Origin: Chalara sp. BL73
Lineage: Eukaryota; Ascomycota; Leotiomycetes; Helotiales
Assembly (NCBI GenBank): GCA_918026815.1
Contig: CAKJVC010000013.1
Coordinates: 124,001 to 188,000, forward strand
DNA: 64,000 nt
Direction: 5' to 3'
In this document: positions 1 through 11,204 of the stretch, one piece after another
Layout: every line of letters begins with the position of its first letter
Position numbering within the stretch: the first letter of the stretch is position 1
Program-made: the position numbers and the translations under genes
The notes under the pieces: generated by a model
The model's input: the letters and a program-made list of their open reading frames with translations, nothing else
The model's database searches: none
What the model was told of the DNA's origin: nothing

Positions 1-225
1 TCGACCCCTCTTTAAAATAAAACTGGCACAGACAATTAGAGAAAAGATCAGAAGCCGGACACGGGCTATGATTAAATGTGTATTGAAGTGAGAAACCTTG
101 ATTCATCTAAGAGAGAGGACAATGAGTGTTATATACACATTGTAGGCTGATACCAAACCTATTCCGTACATAGATCAAACGAGAGGTCACGTGACTCATA
201 TGGTCAACAATGTGACTTTTGCAGA

Positions 226-238
226 AATACCGTAAACA
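226..238. repeat. LINE target-site duplication, left copy
   Basis: The 13-mer AATACCGTAAACA is repeated exactly at 4338-4350, directly after the (CTA)n tail. It marks the left boundary of the LINE insertion. Confidence 0.9.
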
Positions 239-251
239 CACCGCTCCCGGG

Positions 252-2987
252 ATGCGTAAAACCTTTCAAATACTCCAATTGAATGTCCGGAAGCAGCGAG
301 AGGTGCAACACAGTTTAATGAGTGATGAGCAATTGAAGGATTGTGGAGTGTTGGCGATATCTGAACCATATGCGAGGATCATCGACGGCACTTTGGTGAC
401 AGCCCCTATGGGACACCCAAACTGGATCAAAATAGTACCCACAGTCCAACGTGTGGAAAGGTGGGCGGTTCGAAGCATGCTCTGGATTCGGAAGGATATC
501 GAAGCAGAACAGGTGCCAATACAATCATCGGACCTCACGGCAGCGGTATTGCGACTCCCAGACCGGTCGATACTGGTAGTGTCAGTCTACGTTGAACCGC
601 AGGATGCAGAGGCACTGAGGGTTGCGATATGCGAATTACACCAGGTAATAAGAGATACACGCAGCAAGATTGGCACCCGCGTGGATGTGGTACTTGCCGG
701 GGATTTCAACCGGCACGATCAATTATGGGGAGGAGAGGACGTCTCAGGGGAAAGGCAAGGAGAGGCCGACCCGATCATCAACCTCATGAGTGAGCATGCC
801 CTACACAGCTTGCTCTCGAGAGGAACGAAGACGTGGCAACGGGGGAATCATGAGTCAACAATTGATCTGGTACTGGCTTCCGAGGAATTGGCAACATCAG
901 TGGTGAAGTGTACAGTCCACACGACCGAGCATGGATCCGATCACAGAGCAATTCAGACAACGTTCGACGTCGCGACGCCGGAACGAGCTGTTGAAACAAG
1001 GCTACTTTTCAAAAATGCGCCGTGGACCGACATAAAAGGCAGGATTACTACCAATCTTCGCTTCGTTCCATTTGGTGGCAGTGTACAGCAACAGGCAGAT
1101 GGGTTGATGACCGCGGTGCTGGAGGCAGTCCATGCACTCACCCCAAAGGCTAAACCTTCACCATACGCGAAGAGATGGTGGACAACAGATCTCACACAGC
1201 TGCGGCGAGTCTATACGTACTGGAGGAACCAGGCTAGAACGCAACGACGGTTGGGTCGCATGTTTCCTGAACTAGAACAGCAAGCAAATGAAGCTGCTAA
1301 GGAATACCATGATGCTGTCCGGAGACAGAAAAAGGCGCACTGGGAGGACTTCCTCGCAGATGACACAAACATCTGGCAAGCGGCAAAATACCTAGATCCT
1401 CGTGGCAGTTCAGCATTTGACAAGATACCGCCGCTAACGAGAAGAGACGGATCCACCACGAAAAACAAAACTGAACAAGCAGAGGAACTGCTGTCGGTGT
1501 TCTTTCCCCCACTGCCGGAGAGGATAGAAGATGAAGGACCACGACCACAGCGAACCGCAGTGTCGATGCCTCCCCCGACCATGGAAGAAGTCGAACGGAG
1601 GATGTTCGCGGCGAAGCCACGGAAGGCGCCAGGAGAGGATGGGTTACCAGCCATGGTATGGAAGCAGGTATGGCCAGTGGTCAAGGACAGGGTGTTGCTC
1701 CTCTTTCAGACGTCGTTGGACGAAGGGGAACTCCCTACACAATGGAGAAATGCCAAGATCATACCGCTGAAGAAGCCAAACAAAGGTGATTACACGGTTG
1801 CAGAATCATGGAGGCCGATCTCGCTGCTCTCCACACTGGGGAAAACACTAGAATCGGTGATTGCTGAGAGAATATCGCACGCAGTAGAGACCTTTGGTCT
1901 GCTCCCCACGAATCACTTCGGGGCCAGAAAGAAGCGCTCTGCTGAACAGGCACTTTTGCTGTTGCAAGAACACATCTATAATGCATGGAGATCAAAGAAG
2001 GTCCTGAGCTTGGTTAGCTTCGACGTGAAGGGCGCATACAATGGAGTGTACAAGGACAGGCTGTTGCAGAGACTCGCAGCGAGAGGCATCCCACCGGCCC
2101 TAGTACGGTGGATTGATGCTTTTTGCTCAGAACGCACCGCAACCATACTAGTCAATGGCCACACGTCTCAACAGCAGCCACTGCCACAAGCAGGCCTACC
2201 GCAAGGGTCACCACTGTCGCCAATCCTGTTCCTCTTCTTCAATGCCGACCTAGTTCAACACAAACTGAATGCAAATGGGGGATCAATAGCATTTGTGGAC
2301 GACTATAACGCGTGGGTTACAGGGTCATCAGCGGATGTGAACCGAGAAGGGATTCAAGCTATCATCGACAAAGCAATGGACTGGGAAAGGCGGAGCGGAG
2401 CCACGTTCGAAGGCAAGAAGACAGCAATCATTCATTTCACTAGACGGCATGACCGAATCAGTACCAGACCGTTCACTATCAAAGGTGAGGCAATCGCACC
2501 AAAGGAGGCGACCAAGATCTTAGGAGTCGTTATGGACTCCGGACTCCGGTATGTACAGCACATCGGGAAAGCAACAACCAAGGGCCTTCTTGCCGCGATG
2601 GCATTAAAACGACTACGGCTGGTCTCTCCCTCAACTGCAAGGCAGTTGTTTGGAGCGACGGTAGCGCCAGTCGTGGACTACGCTTCAAATGTGTGGATGC
2701 ATGCTTGCGGGCACAAGGGCATGGCCTTAATGAACCGAATACAAAGAATCGGAGCACAGGCCGTCACAGGAGCTTTTCCGAACCGTCGCCACCGCAGTTG
2801 CAGAAGCCGAGGCCAGCATACGTACAGTGAGCGAGCGGTTTGCAGAGAGGGCTACGAAAGTGTGGGTCAACATCCGCACGCTGCCCGAAACGAATCCAAT
2901 ATCGAAGCTAAACACCAGAGCACTCCGGAGATTCACGTCACCATTGCAAAAGATAGCTTGTGCGCATCAAAACATGCCAACAAATAA
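252..2987 (+). pseudogene. LINE ORF2, endonuclease and reverse transcriptase part (frameshifted at the end)
   Basis: I start at the first ATG inside the element (252). An APE-type endonuclease comes first: an N-terminal QLNVRK motif, LAISEPYA (metal-binding Glu), LAGDFNRH, and GSDHRAI near residue 235. All the expected catalytic residues are visible. The reverse transcriptase follows, with SFDVKGAYN, LPQGSPLSPILF and the FVDD active site. Reading stays clean to about 2773. A run of four T at 2774-2777 then puts the last ~70 codons out of frame, while the natural continuation (GAF, then RTVATAVAEAEAS) reads on in the next frame. The 1-nt insertion separates the catalytic part from the downstream domain. 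It could be a mutation or an assembly error. Confidence 0.88.
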
Positions 2988-4014
2988 GATGGAGGTTATT
3001 CAGCCTTATGTAATCGCTCCGTGGGAGGAACGGCTCCCCGCTACAATCGACTTCGGAACGGAGGAGATTACCAACATTGCGAACACTATCTGCGGTATTC
3101 GGATTGCGACAAGCTCGTCCGCGAGAAAGAGGATAGTGGGGATGGGAGGAGCCATCCACGACACTCTCGGCATTGTAACAGGTAGAGAACCGAGTGCATA
3201 CTCGGTCACGCTGGGAGCAAGAACGGAGCAGAACCCGTACACGGCTGAACTCGCCGCGATAGCGATGGCAATGAAGCGCCTACCGCTACATCTGGTGGGA
3301 AGACAGATCACGATTATTTCAAACAACCAGGGAGCCCTGCTAGCAACGAGCCAACCAAGACATCAATCAGGACAAACCAGCATTAAAGAGATTTACGAGG
3401 TAGCGTCTGCGCTGAGAAAAGGAGGCAATTCTATCTCGATGATATGGATCCCGTCTCAGGAGAGCTTCGAGCTCGGCAGGAGAGCAAAGGAAGCCGCACG
3501 ACAGGCTACCGAGCCAGACCGAACACCACAAGGGCAGTGCTACCAAGCCAAATCTACAACTATCAACAGGGGAAAAGCAGAAAAGGCAATAAGGACACTA
3601 CCAGACGAGGTGGGAAAGTATTCCAGAGAAATAGACACCGCACTGCCAGGAAAACATACTCGTACCCTATACGACGGTCTCAAGCGGAGAGAAGCGAGCG
3701 TATTAGCACAGCTCCGTACAGGAATGGCACGACTGAACGGATATCTTCACCGGATTGGAGCAGCGGAATCTGACCAGTGTGCCTGCGGACAGGCAACAGA
3801 AACTGTCAAGCACTTCCTTTTCCGATGCACGAGATGGGACGCACACCGAACGCAAATGCTAGCACAGACAGACACTAGAAGAGGCAACCTCTCCTTCCAT
3901 CTTGGGGGGAAAGCTCCATCTGACCCAGAGACATGGACACCAAATATAGACGCGGTTCGAGCAACGATCAAGTTCGCCATAGCCACAAGACGACTGGACA
4001 TGGAAGTAGAGTAG
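2778..4014 (+). pseudogene. LINE ORF2 C-terminal part, RNase-H-like region and Cys/His motif (out of frame with the front)
   Basis: This is the same polyprotein after the frameshift; it has an ATG at 2827 but continues the upstream frame. Spacing and secondary features fit an RNase H fold (NPYTAELAAIAMAM with the usual Glu; ISNNQGALLA; MIWIPSQESFELGRRAKEAA). However, the canonical first Asp, the SDNQ Asp (here SNNQ) and the WxPxHxGxxGNExAD region are replaced, so catalysis is doubtful. Near the end is a CxC-x7-H-x4-C motif (CACGQATETVKHFLFRC), common at the C-terminus of fungal LINE ORF2. The stop is at 4012-4014. Confidence 0.8.
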
Positions 4015-4317
4015 GCAACTAACTTCCTACAATAGGAAATCCCATTTCTTTCTTTTATCCCGACTAACCCCTTATCACCTCGTGTCCCCAGCAGGTCTCG
4101 CTTCAGTCGCCGACAATAGGACATTGAACACTTGGAGGAATGAACTTCAAGTTAACTTGCCACTAACTACGCACGAGACCACGTGGAATATGTGTTACTG
4201 AAATCGGAAAATATAAATAGAAGCAGTTCTGTATGGGCTTCAGGAGGCATTAGAAACACCGAAGGAAGCGTATTATGTAATATAGAATAGGGCCCTTTAG
4301 GCTTAGCCGGGCGCAAT

Positions 4318-4337
4318 AAACTACTACTACTACTACT
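4318..4337 (+). repeat. (CTA)n 3' tail of the LINE
   Basis: About six CTA units follow GGGCGCAATAAA and run directly into the right target-site duplication. Many fungal LINEs end in a short simple repeat instead of poly(A). Confidence 0.85.
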
Positions 4338-4350
4338 AATACCGTAAACA
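4338..4350. repeat. LINE target-site duplication, right copy
   Basis: Exact copy of 226-238. It marks the right boundary of the insertion. Confidence 0.9.
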
Positions 4351-4607
4351 TAAGAAAATGTTTTGGATTTAGTTTTTATTGTTATTGGGATTTAATTGTT
4401 ATATTGTACGCGATGCATTTTACACTTGCTCTTGGCTAGGGCCACCTGTCAAATCTAACACAGTACTCAAATTTGCTTCCTACGTATTTGTTGCAATAGA
4501 TCAAGAGGCTAATTTATGTGCTGTAACAAGCGATTAAGCTGTGGAAGGAAAGAGCTTCGAAGAATGCTCTGACAATCCAATACCTAATAATTCTGACAGC
4601 ATATGGC

Positions 4608-6072
4608 CTAATGAAGAACGACAGCCTGTTCGATCTCCTGCACCCCAGACATCGATATCCGATAATGCTTTTTCACTACTCTGCCCCACCGCATGACAAC
4701 AACCAACTCGTTGCGTTCTAGAATGATATGGACGGCAAGTCCATCTCTCGTGTCGAGAAGCTCGGGATTTAGGGGAAACCATAGCCTCGAACGGTCAAAC
4801 TCCGTCAGGATTTCTAATTCAGGAAGGAGGAAGCAGTCAAGATGTACGTCCGGATGACTCTCAAATTGTTCTTTGATCAGTGAGTCGAGGTGGCTCTGGA
4901 GGGTCTGTAACACCTTGTGGCTCACTGGTCGTCTAATAATGGGATTGAGATTTTCGTACAGATCTTTCCAGCCATGCGCTCGGGCAATGTCGAGGGGCGT
5001 ACTATATTTACTAGAGTCCCTTGTGTGTCGCATGGTCCTTGCCAGACCTTGTAAATCGTTAGTGGGTGTCTACAGAATGCTCGTTGCCCACCATTTGTCA
5101 CTTACGCCAAGCCCCATTCTTCATAAGATACTCTAAAGCTGACTTGTCGCCGTGCCAGGCGGCTTGGTGTAGTGGCCTGAAGCCACTAGTTACGCTATCT
5201 TGGTCGGTTGCCTTGTCTGGGGAGTAATTAATACCACCACATCACCTTGATCCATTTGAAGCATACATATTGAAGTACAATTAATCCAATTCTGCCTATA
5301 AGCACTTTTTGCGTGATCGAGAAGCCTTTCAAACGCGTTCCAATCACCTGCCCAGGCAGCATTGGCTAGTGCATACCTGTCTCTGAAGTATGGCATGGAG
5401 AGATCCTGGCCGGGTTTGCAACGAAACTGCCCATACCAGGAGATTCCTTCAGCCTTATATGGAGAGAATACGCCGTTGTCATCAAGTAGGGGTGCCTTTA
5501 GAGCGTCTGAGTTCAACTTCAAAGTAATGGATATCACCAATTCCATGATCTTGTTGATTTGTTCAGAACTGTGAGAGAGTTCTTGAGACTGTTTGAAAAG
5601 ATATTCGCTGTAGGCCTTGTGAGTCGTGTGGTTTATAAATGCATTATGAGAGGCTTGTATACTTCACTAGGCGCCTCGAGATTCGCTCTGTCTCGCCTTC
5701 GAGTCTCTTCACAAGGCCCTCCACAACATCCTTCTTCCGTAGCCACCACCATCTATCGGCGAGTTTCATTTCACCTCCACTAACTCCATCTTTATGGCCG
5801 AATTTTATGCCAGACGTGAGGTCGCTCAACTCTTTCAGAATGTCTTTGCAACCTACAGTGCTCACTTGCCCGTCAAGGATACCTTGCTGTTCCTTAGACA
5901 GGCCTTTCTGAAATATCAACAGACGATCTATTAGTGCTCTAAGCTTTTCCGTCTCTCTAACTACCCGAAAAAGACCCTCGGGAGCGTCGTGGATGGTCTG
6001 GCCAGCTTCGACAAGGGATTTTACAACACTGCTTAATATTTCCAGAACTGAAATGATAGTGCCCGGGTCCAT
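4608..6072 (-). CDS. Ankyrin-type protein with fungal NLR-like N-terminal helical module
   Basis: Four exons on the minus strand: 6072-5663, 5607-5267, 5216-5106, 5047-4608 (introns 55, 50 and 58 nt; the last uses an AAG acceptor). The total is 1302 nt, 433 aa. The N-terminus (MDPGTIISVLEILSSVVKSL..., a helical stretch of ~130 residues) resembles the N-terminal domain on many fungal STAND/ankyrin proteins. Ankyrin-like units follow: YALANAAWAGDWNAFERLLDHA, FRPLHQAAWHGDKSALEYLM and STPLDIARAHGWKDLYENL. The C-terminal ~110 residues (FLLPELEILTEFDR...) are a domain I do not recognise. An upstream in-frame ATG at 6096 would add 8 residues; MDP is the usual start. The likely role is a protein-interaction sensor; the partner is unknown. 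Confidence 0.72.
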
Positions 6073-6096
6073 CTTGACAGCCAATAAGTTGGACAC

Positions 6097-7389
6097 AAAT
6101 GGTGAATACTGGCTCGGGGTCTTGATATTAATACGCTGTGAAGGTGCGATATCTACGTCTCAGTGCAGGCAGCGTAATTATAATGATGCCTCAATCGATT
6201 GGATGATCAATTTCGTCATACTCGGTTCCAGCCGTAAGACTGCTATGACGAAGCTGCCTATGGTTACATCAGCCCGGGGACCCTGGTCAAGAGCCGAGTC
6301 AAAGTTCCGGGAATTTTCACATGAAGGGGAAGCGGGTTTTGAAAGCGACTGTATCGTTGCCGAATAGGGAAACTTTGATACAATTTCGATCTTGATCCAT
6401 ATTTCTATCATTTATAAAGTTTCTGGCGTGGACGTGGTTTGCGTTGTAGGTGGCATGCCGAACGAGACTGGTCGTCGCAATGTGAGCTGAAAAGCGAACC
6501 CCGCCCGCCCCGAAATTGGAAGGTCGCGTAACAGTACGAAAATCAAGTCCAATTACCAAACAACCGAAGTCACTGGCCCGAGAGCAGAAAGAGGAGACTG
6601 AAGAAAGAGCGAGGCTCCCATAGCATAATGGTCAAATTAATAGCCAGACGGAGATACAAGGACTACTTGCAAAGTTGGAAAATCTGCGCTAAGACCTCCG
6701 CCGAAGAGACACCCGACATTAAAGGAACTTGATTGAATTATGTGACGAATCTAATTCAGCCGTCGAGATATCGACTATTTGGAAGGTCCTATTACGAGGA
6801 TTCTAAGAGTACCAAACGAGTGCTATATACACGATTCTAGAATAAAGCCAAATATATTTCGTTCTATGTATCATGTGATAGACCACGTGACAAATCGGAT
6901 CCTATGCCATACGCAAGAACATCATTTCATGCTATCCGCCAGACAGTGGTAAAGGAAGAATCACAAATCACGAGAAACCAAGTATAGAAAATTTGCTTAT
7001 CCACCTGCATTCACACCTAGTGTCTCAATTGGGCCGCTATTGGAGGAGATGGCTCCTGATAGTCTGCTCTGTCTAAGTATGGATGATGGTGAGTCTTGGA
7101 AGTGGCTTGGGAGCCAGTTAATGTTTAATACCAGTTTTTACAAGTCGGGAATGAAACTTTGCCGTCTCTTTCGAGTAAGTGGCAGCCACGGCAGATGTTT
7201 AATTTAGTAGTCCACAATAAATCGATTCCTCCTGCGAAGGGATGGCCAAGTTGGCATCCGAGGATCCACGCCTTTAAGTCGAATTCAACAACTATAGATA
7301 GCAACAGACTAAATCATCGTCGAATTCTCGACAGTAGATTTGTAGTGTCGGCACAAACCTCCTAGGGTAATTATTTCTTCGATAATCCG
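6097..7389. other. Gene-free stretch with possible decayed coding traces
   Basis: No intact gene is visible. Around 6570-6780 one frame reads a highly charged, coiled-coil-like peptide (AREQKEETEERARLP...) broken by stops, which could be a decayed remnant. A short open frame at 7159-7365 has no recognisable motif. I see no RNA gene here. Confidence 0.5.
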
Positions 7390-7554
7390 TGTCACGACAC
7401 GAGCTGTGCATCTACAGATATAGGAGGGAACGGTGGTATAATACGGGAGAATCTAAGCCTAAAGGAGAGAAAGGGGCTCGAGGAGAGCGGGTAATATATA
7501 CGTGAGGAGCTCTGGAAGCTCGGCTGTAGTAAGTCACGCGTTCTTCAGTTGACA
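7390..7554 (+). repeat. Dispersed TG...CA repeat, copy 1 (LTR-like)
   Basis: This 165 bp stretch begins TGTCACGACAC and ends GTTGACA. It clearly matches 13116-13284 along its length, including shared blocks GTGCATCTACA, CGGTGGTATAAT, TATATACGTGAG and AGCTCGGC. Part of it matches 48205-48330. TG...CA ends and an internal TATA-like block fit a short LTR, but I find no flanking duplication or primer-binding site. Confidence 0.6.
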
Positions 7555-8754
7555 TCTTAGTACCGAAAATCGACTGTTTTTGTCGGTGTCACAATTCCAA
7601 ATATGGGCGCCTATAACAGCTGTTCGTAAGGTCTCTAATACAAGGACTCTAAACTAAAAAAGAAAAGTGTAGCCGGTGCTTGTAGTACCAGTATCCGGTA
7701 TATAAAAGGAATATATTACGTTACCAAGGCCCTACCTTCAACTGACCGAGCCAATGACAGGCGCCGTAGATGACGCGATTTAGAAAATCACGGGATCGGC
7801 ACCGCGACACAATTTAGCAATTGTAATAAGTTAAGCAATGCGTACACTTTTCGTCCAAAATTTTTAAACTTGATTCTGCTTATATAATAAAATCCAAAAC
7901 ATCTTTGTTTGCGGACACCTTTTTGTTATGGCTTGCTACGGGCCATATAAAAGAGATAGATATCACAGAGTAGACCTGCAACTAATTAATCTCTATAAGA
8001 TACAACCTATTGTTGCGATATTTCCACAAATCCTCTAATTGAACCTCCAAGCAATAGATCCTATTTCCGATAGAACGCTTTGGCGGTTAAAGGGCATATA
8101 AGTGGGCCGCGCTTGACCCCTTATTTGGTCCTGGCAGCTGGCAGCTGTTTGGGGGCCTCTCGGCTACGACGGCCGCGACTAAAATTAGAAAAAGCAAGTC
8201 AAGATTTTTTTTGAGTAGAGGTACAAATTCTAGATCCCTATTAGCAACATCGTACCAAACGACCGTCAACAAGGCCTTTGCCTAGTCTTGATGACGTTTG
8301 TACCCGTATTCTCAATAGTATATCTCAATTGAGGTCGACGTGACACCACAAAGGACAATTTTAGATTGGTACTCCTTTATGGGCTATTACATAGCAATAT
8401 GAAAATGCACCTCTTACGATGAACAATGGGTTTGACGCTTGCCCATAAAGAAACTTAACTCTTCATATGACGAGTCTAAACAACCTAGAAGTACATGATT
8501 AATGTAACTTCATCGGATGTGATGACAACCTTCGTTTCAGGTACTCACGACTTTAGGCAACTGGATACGTGGCGCGGGGTAATTATGTATACCAACAGTC
8601 GTTTGCTCATCTGGACCAGACACTTCGTTGAGCGTTCTACCAGGCTCTATTATGTGAAAGTGTCCTAGCTTCCAAGCAACTCAAGCTTTCCAGTTTATAC
8701 AAATGAGTATCGACGGCACTGTAGACTTCACAGCAGTAGTTGCAGCCACTCGCA
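7555..8754. other. Intergenic, upstream of the HET gene
   Basis: No recognisable gene. The short open frames here (for example 8087-8272 minus) carry no known motif. The last few hundred bases probably hold the promoter of the HET-domain gene. Confidence 0.5.
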
Positions 8755-10892
8755 ATGCGCCCCACAGACGTTCCCGGCTCTTCAACGGAAAACACACAAC
8801 TATGCTGGAAGTGCCAAGCCCTACTGAACTCTCAATACCCCGATGAGGTTGTTTATGAAGAGAAGGGCGAGAGGACAATTCGAGAAGGAAAGACTCTGGG
8901 TCGAACACTAAAAACTTCGAAATTCACGGAGATGGCCCAGGGAGGATGCCCTCTCTGCCAACGTCTTATGCACATCATGGGTGCCTCAATGCGGGACGCC
9001 TTCAACCGTTTCAGACGAAAAGATCTTACCTATGAGTATGCTCTTCATCTAAAGGAGGGAAACCCCGGGTGGCTTTCGATGATTGTAACATCGGATGACA
9101 TAGGGGAAGAACTAAATGGGGATGAAATTAAGTGTTTCATGAATCTCTACCCTGTATCTGGTAAGTTCCTGTCTAAAATTCAAGTCAAAAGATTCAAGTA
9201 ATTTAGCCATTGATAATATGTACTGGGCCAGAGTTGAAAGATTCCTTGAACCATAAAGTGGTTGAGCCGTGTACAGATTCAAATTCAACCTGGTCTCTTG
9301 TATCAAATTGGATGGCACAATGTAGCAGCGCTCATGAGAGCTGTGCAGCGGCAACCAAGGACCTAAAACCTCTGCCATCTCGCGTCATCGACATCACTCC
9401 TGGACAGCCCCTTCGACTCATCGTCGTGAGCAAGTCGATAGGGCCAGCCCGATACACCACCTTAAGCCACTGCTGGGGCTCCCACATGCCTCTGCGACTT
9501 CTGTCCAGCAATATCGTCAACCTACAAAAGGAGATCCCTTTCTCGCGCCTCTCCAAAACCTTCCAAGACGGCATTGCCACATCCCGCCGCCTCGGTATCC
9601 ACTACCTCTGGATCGATAGTTTGTGCATCATCCAAGACTCCTCACAGGACTGGCAAGAGCAATCTGCAACCATGGCTCAAGTGTACTCCAATTCATACTG
9701 CAACATCTCTGCAGCCCACGCCGAGGATGGGACATTTGGCTGCTTCACTCGTCGTAATCCGACATTCGTTAAGCCTCTCAAGCTCGACCTAAACTGGGGC
9801 CCGAACCCGGGGGCGTACTACGCGGTCCAGAGCAGGTACTGGAGGCAAAGCGTGTCCGAGGCGCCGCTCAACATGCGCGCCTGGGCGTTTCAGGAGCGTA
9901 CGCTGGCACCACGTAACTTGTTCTTTGGCGCCACGGAGGTGTTCTTCGAGTGCCGCGAAGGCGCAGCCAGCGAGCAATTCCCGGTGCAACTGCCGCCACA
10001 GGTTGGTGCCGTGGGCTCTAAGATTATGCAGCCGCATATCACCGGACAAGGCATCCGGAAGTCGCGGGGCCTGGAAGCTGACCCGTCTCTGAACGCGTTT
10101 AGTGTGTGGGGTCAGCTCGTAGAGAGATTCTCCCTTGGCTACCTCACCTACGCGACTGATAAGCTCATTGCTTTGTCAGCCATCGCATCTGAGATGCAAG
10201 GGCACATCAAGTCTGAATATCTGGCGGGCATGTGGTGTCAGCATCTAGCCTACCAACTGCTGTGGGAAGTCCGCGGAATCCAGTGGCTTGTTCGGCGTGG
10301 ACGGCCGAACGAGTACATTGCGCCGAGCTGGTCTTGGGCGTCTGTGGTCGGGAACGTCGAAAACGCATGCGACATCCGCTTTGCCGACGATCGGGAGATA
10401 ATCCTTGAGGTCCTTGATGGGCAAGTTGAGCTCGTGAACGCGGCAAATCCCTTCGGGCAAGTCAAGAGCGGGTTTCTTCGTGTCAGGGGCAATCTAGCCA
10501 AAGGCACTGTGCTCATCCACAAGTCGACGTCCGGGAGTGAGTATCTCCGATTGTCGATCAACAAAGACGCCTTCAGCACTATAATTTTCGATAATGGCGA
10601 AGAGGGAGCGAAGGCTGACGACCAGGAATTCTACTTTCTCCCCATCCGATATCTGCCACTCTATGAAGAGGTGATTCGAAATGGCGTGTCAATGGGCGTG
10701 CCTCAAGTTTCTGGGATCATCCTGCATCAGACGTGTTCTTTGAAAGGGGAGTATGTTAGAGTTGGAAAGTTTGAGGACTTTGGGGACCCTAGAGAGTTCC
10801 AATCCGCATGTCGTCAGCTGGCTGCACAAGTAGGTGATGGGAAACAGGAGGCAGAAGGATGGGGGCCAAGACATGTTTTGACAATCTTGTAG
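8755..10892 (+). CDS. HET-domain (heterokaryon incompatibility) protein
   Basis: Two exons, 8755-9160 and 9232-10892 (71 nt intron, GTAAGT...CCAG), giving 688 aa, a usual HET-protein length. The N-terminus has two Cys pairs (LCWKC and GCPLC) that commonly precede HET domains. The HET core has its three landmark motifs: YTTLSHCWG (~210-218), LWIDSLCIIQD (~261-271) and MAQVYSNSYCNISAAHAEDG (~283-302). The downstream RAWAFQERTLAPR block is typical too. HET proteins trigger cell death when incompatible strains fuse, usually downstream of a recognition partner. No NACHT, WD40 or ankyrin part is fused here. The start is the first ATG in frame with the Cys motifs. Confidence 0.9.
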
Positions 10893-11204
10893 TGCGATTT
10901 TCTAATCTCTAGGCACTAGAATTAAGAAGCTCAATCTAGAGCCGGTAGCTACTTTCGTAGAATTCAATGTTCTGTATCTCTGAAAGGCACTTTACAGTGG
11001 ACAAAGAGTCTTGGTGTGCCGAAGGACCTGCTGGGGGTGTGACTTATCGACTTCGCTCGTCAGGTCGATGCAGTCTGCATCTATCTCGATTGGCACTAAA
11101 CTAAATACCGCAAAAACTTGAGGGTCGGACCTCTGTTTTCTGAGGGGTTTCGTTTTATACATCTGGGCTAGTGCATCAGCTCAGGTTGTGCGTGGTAACT
11201 CTGG
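10893..11204. other. Convergent intergenic spacer
   Basis: A 312 nt spacer between the tails of the HET gene (+) and the methyltransferase gene (-). It probably holds both 3' ends. Nothing else is recognised. Confidence 0.6.

Larger units (their letters stand above)
239..4337 (+). mobile_element. Non-LTR (LINE, Tad/I-like) retrotransposon, 5'-truncated
   Basis: The element is bounded by a 13 bp direct repeat (AATACCGTAAACA at 226-238 and 4338-4350), which reads as a target-site duplication, so its ends can be set at about 239 and 4337. It carries an endonuclease plus reverse transcriptase reading frame, an RNase-H-like and cysteine-motif region, about 320 nt of 3' untranslated sequence and a (CTA)n tail. 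No gag-like ORF1 is present, so the 5' end is probably lost, as is usual for incomplete reverse transcription. I see one frameshift and no scattered stop codons, so this copy looks younger or less mutated than the other transposon remains in the window. Confidence 0.9.

Noticed and set aside
219..251. In-frame extension of the LINE ORF2 upstream of the ATG at 252
   Set aside because: It begins at a TTG and lies partly in the target-site duplication, outside the element.
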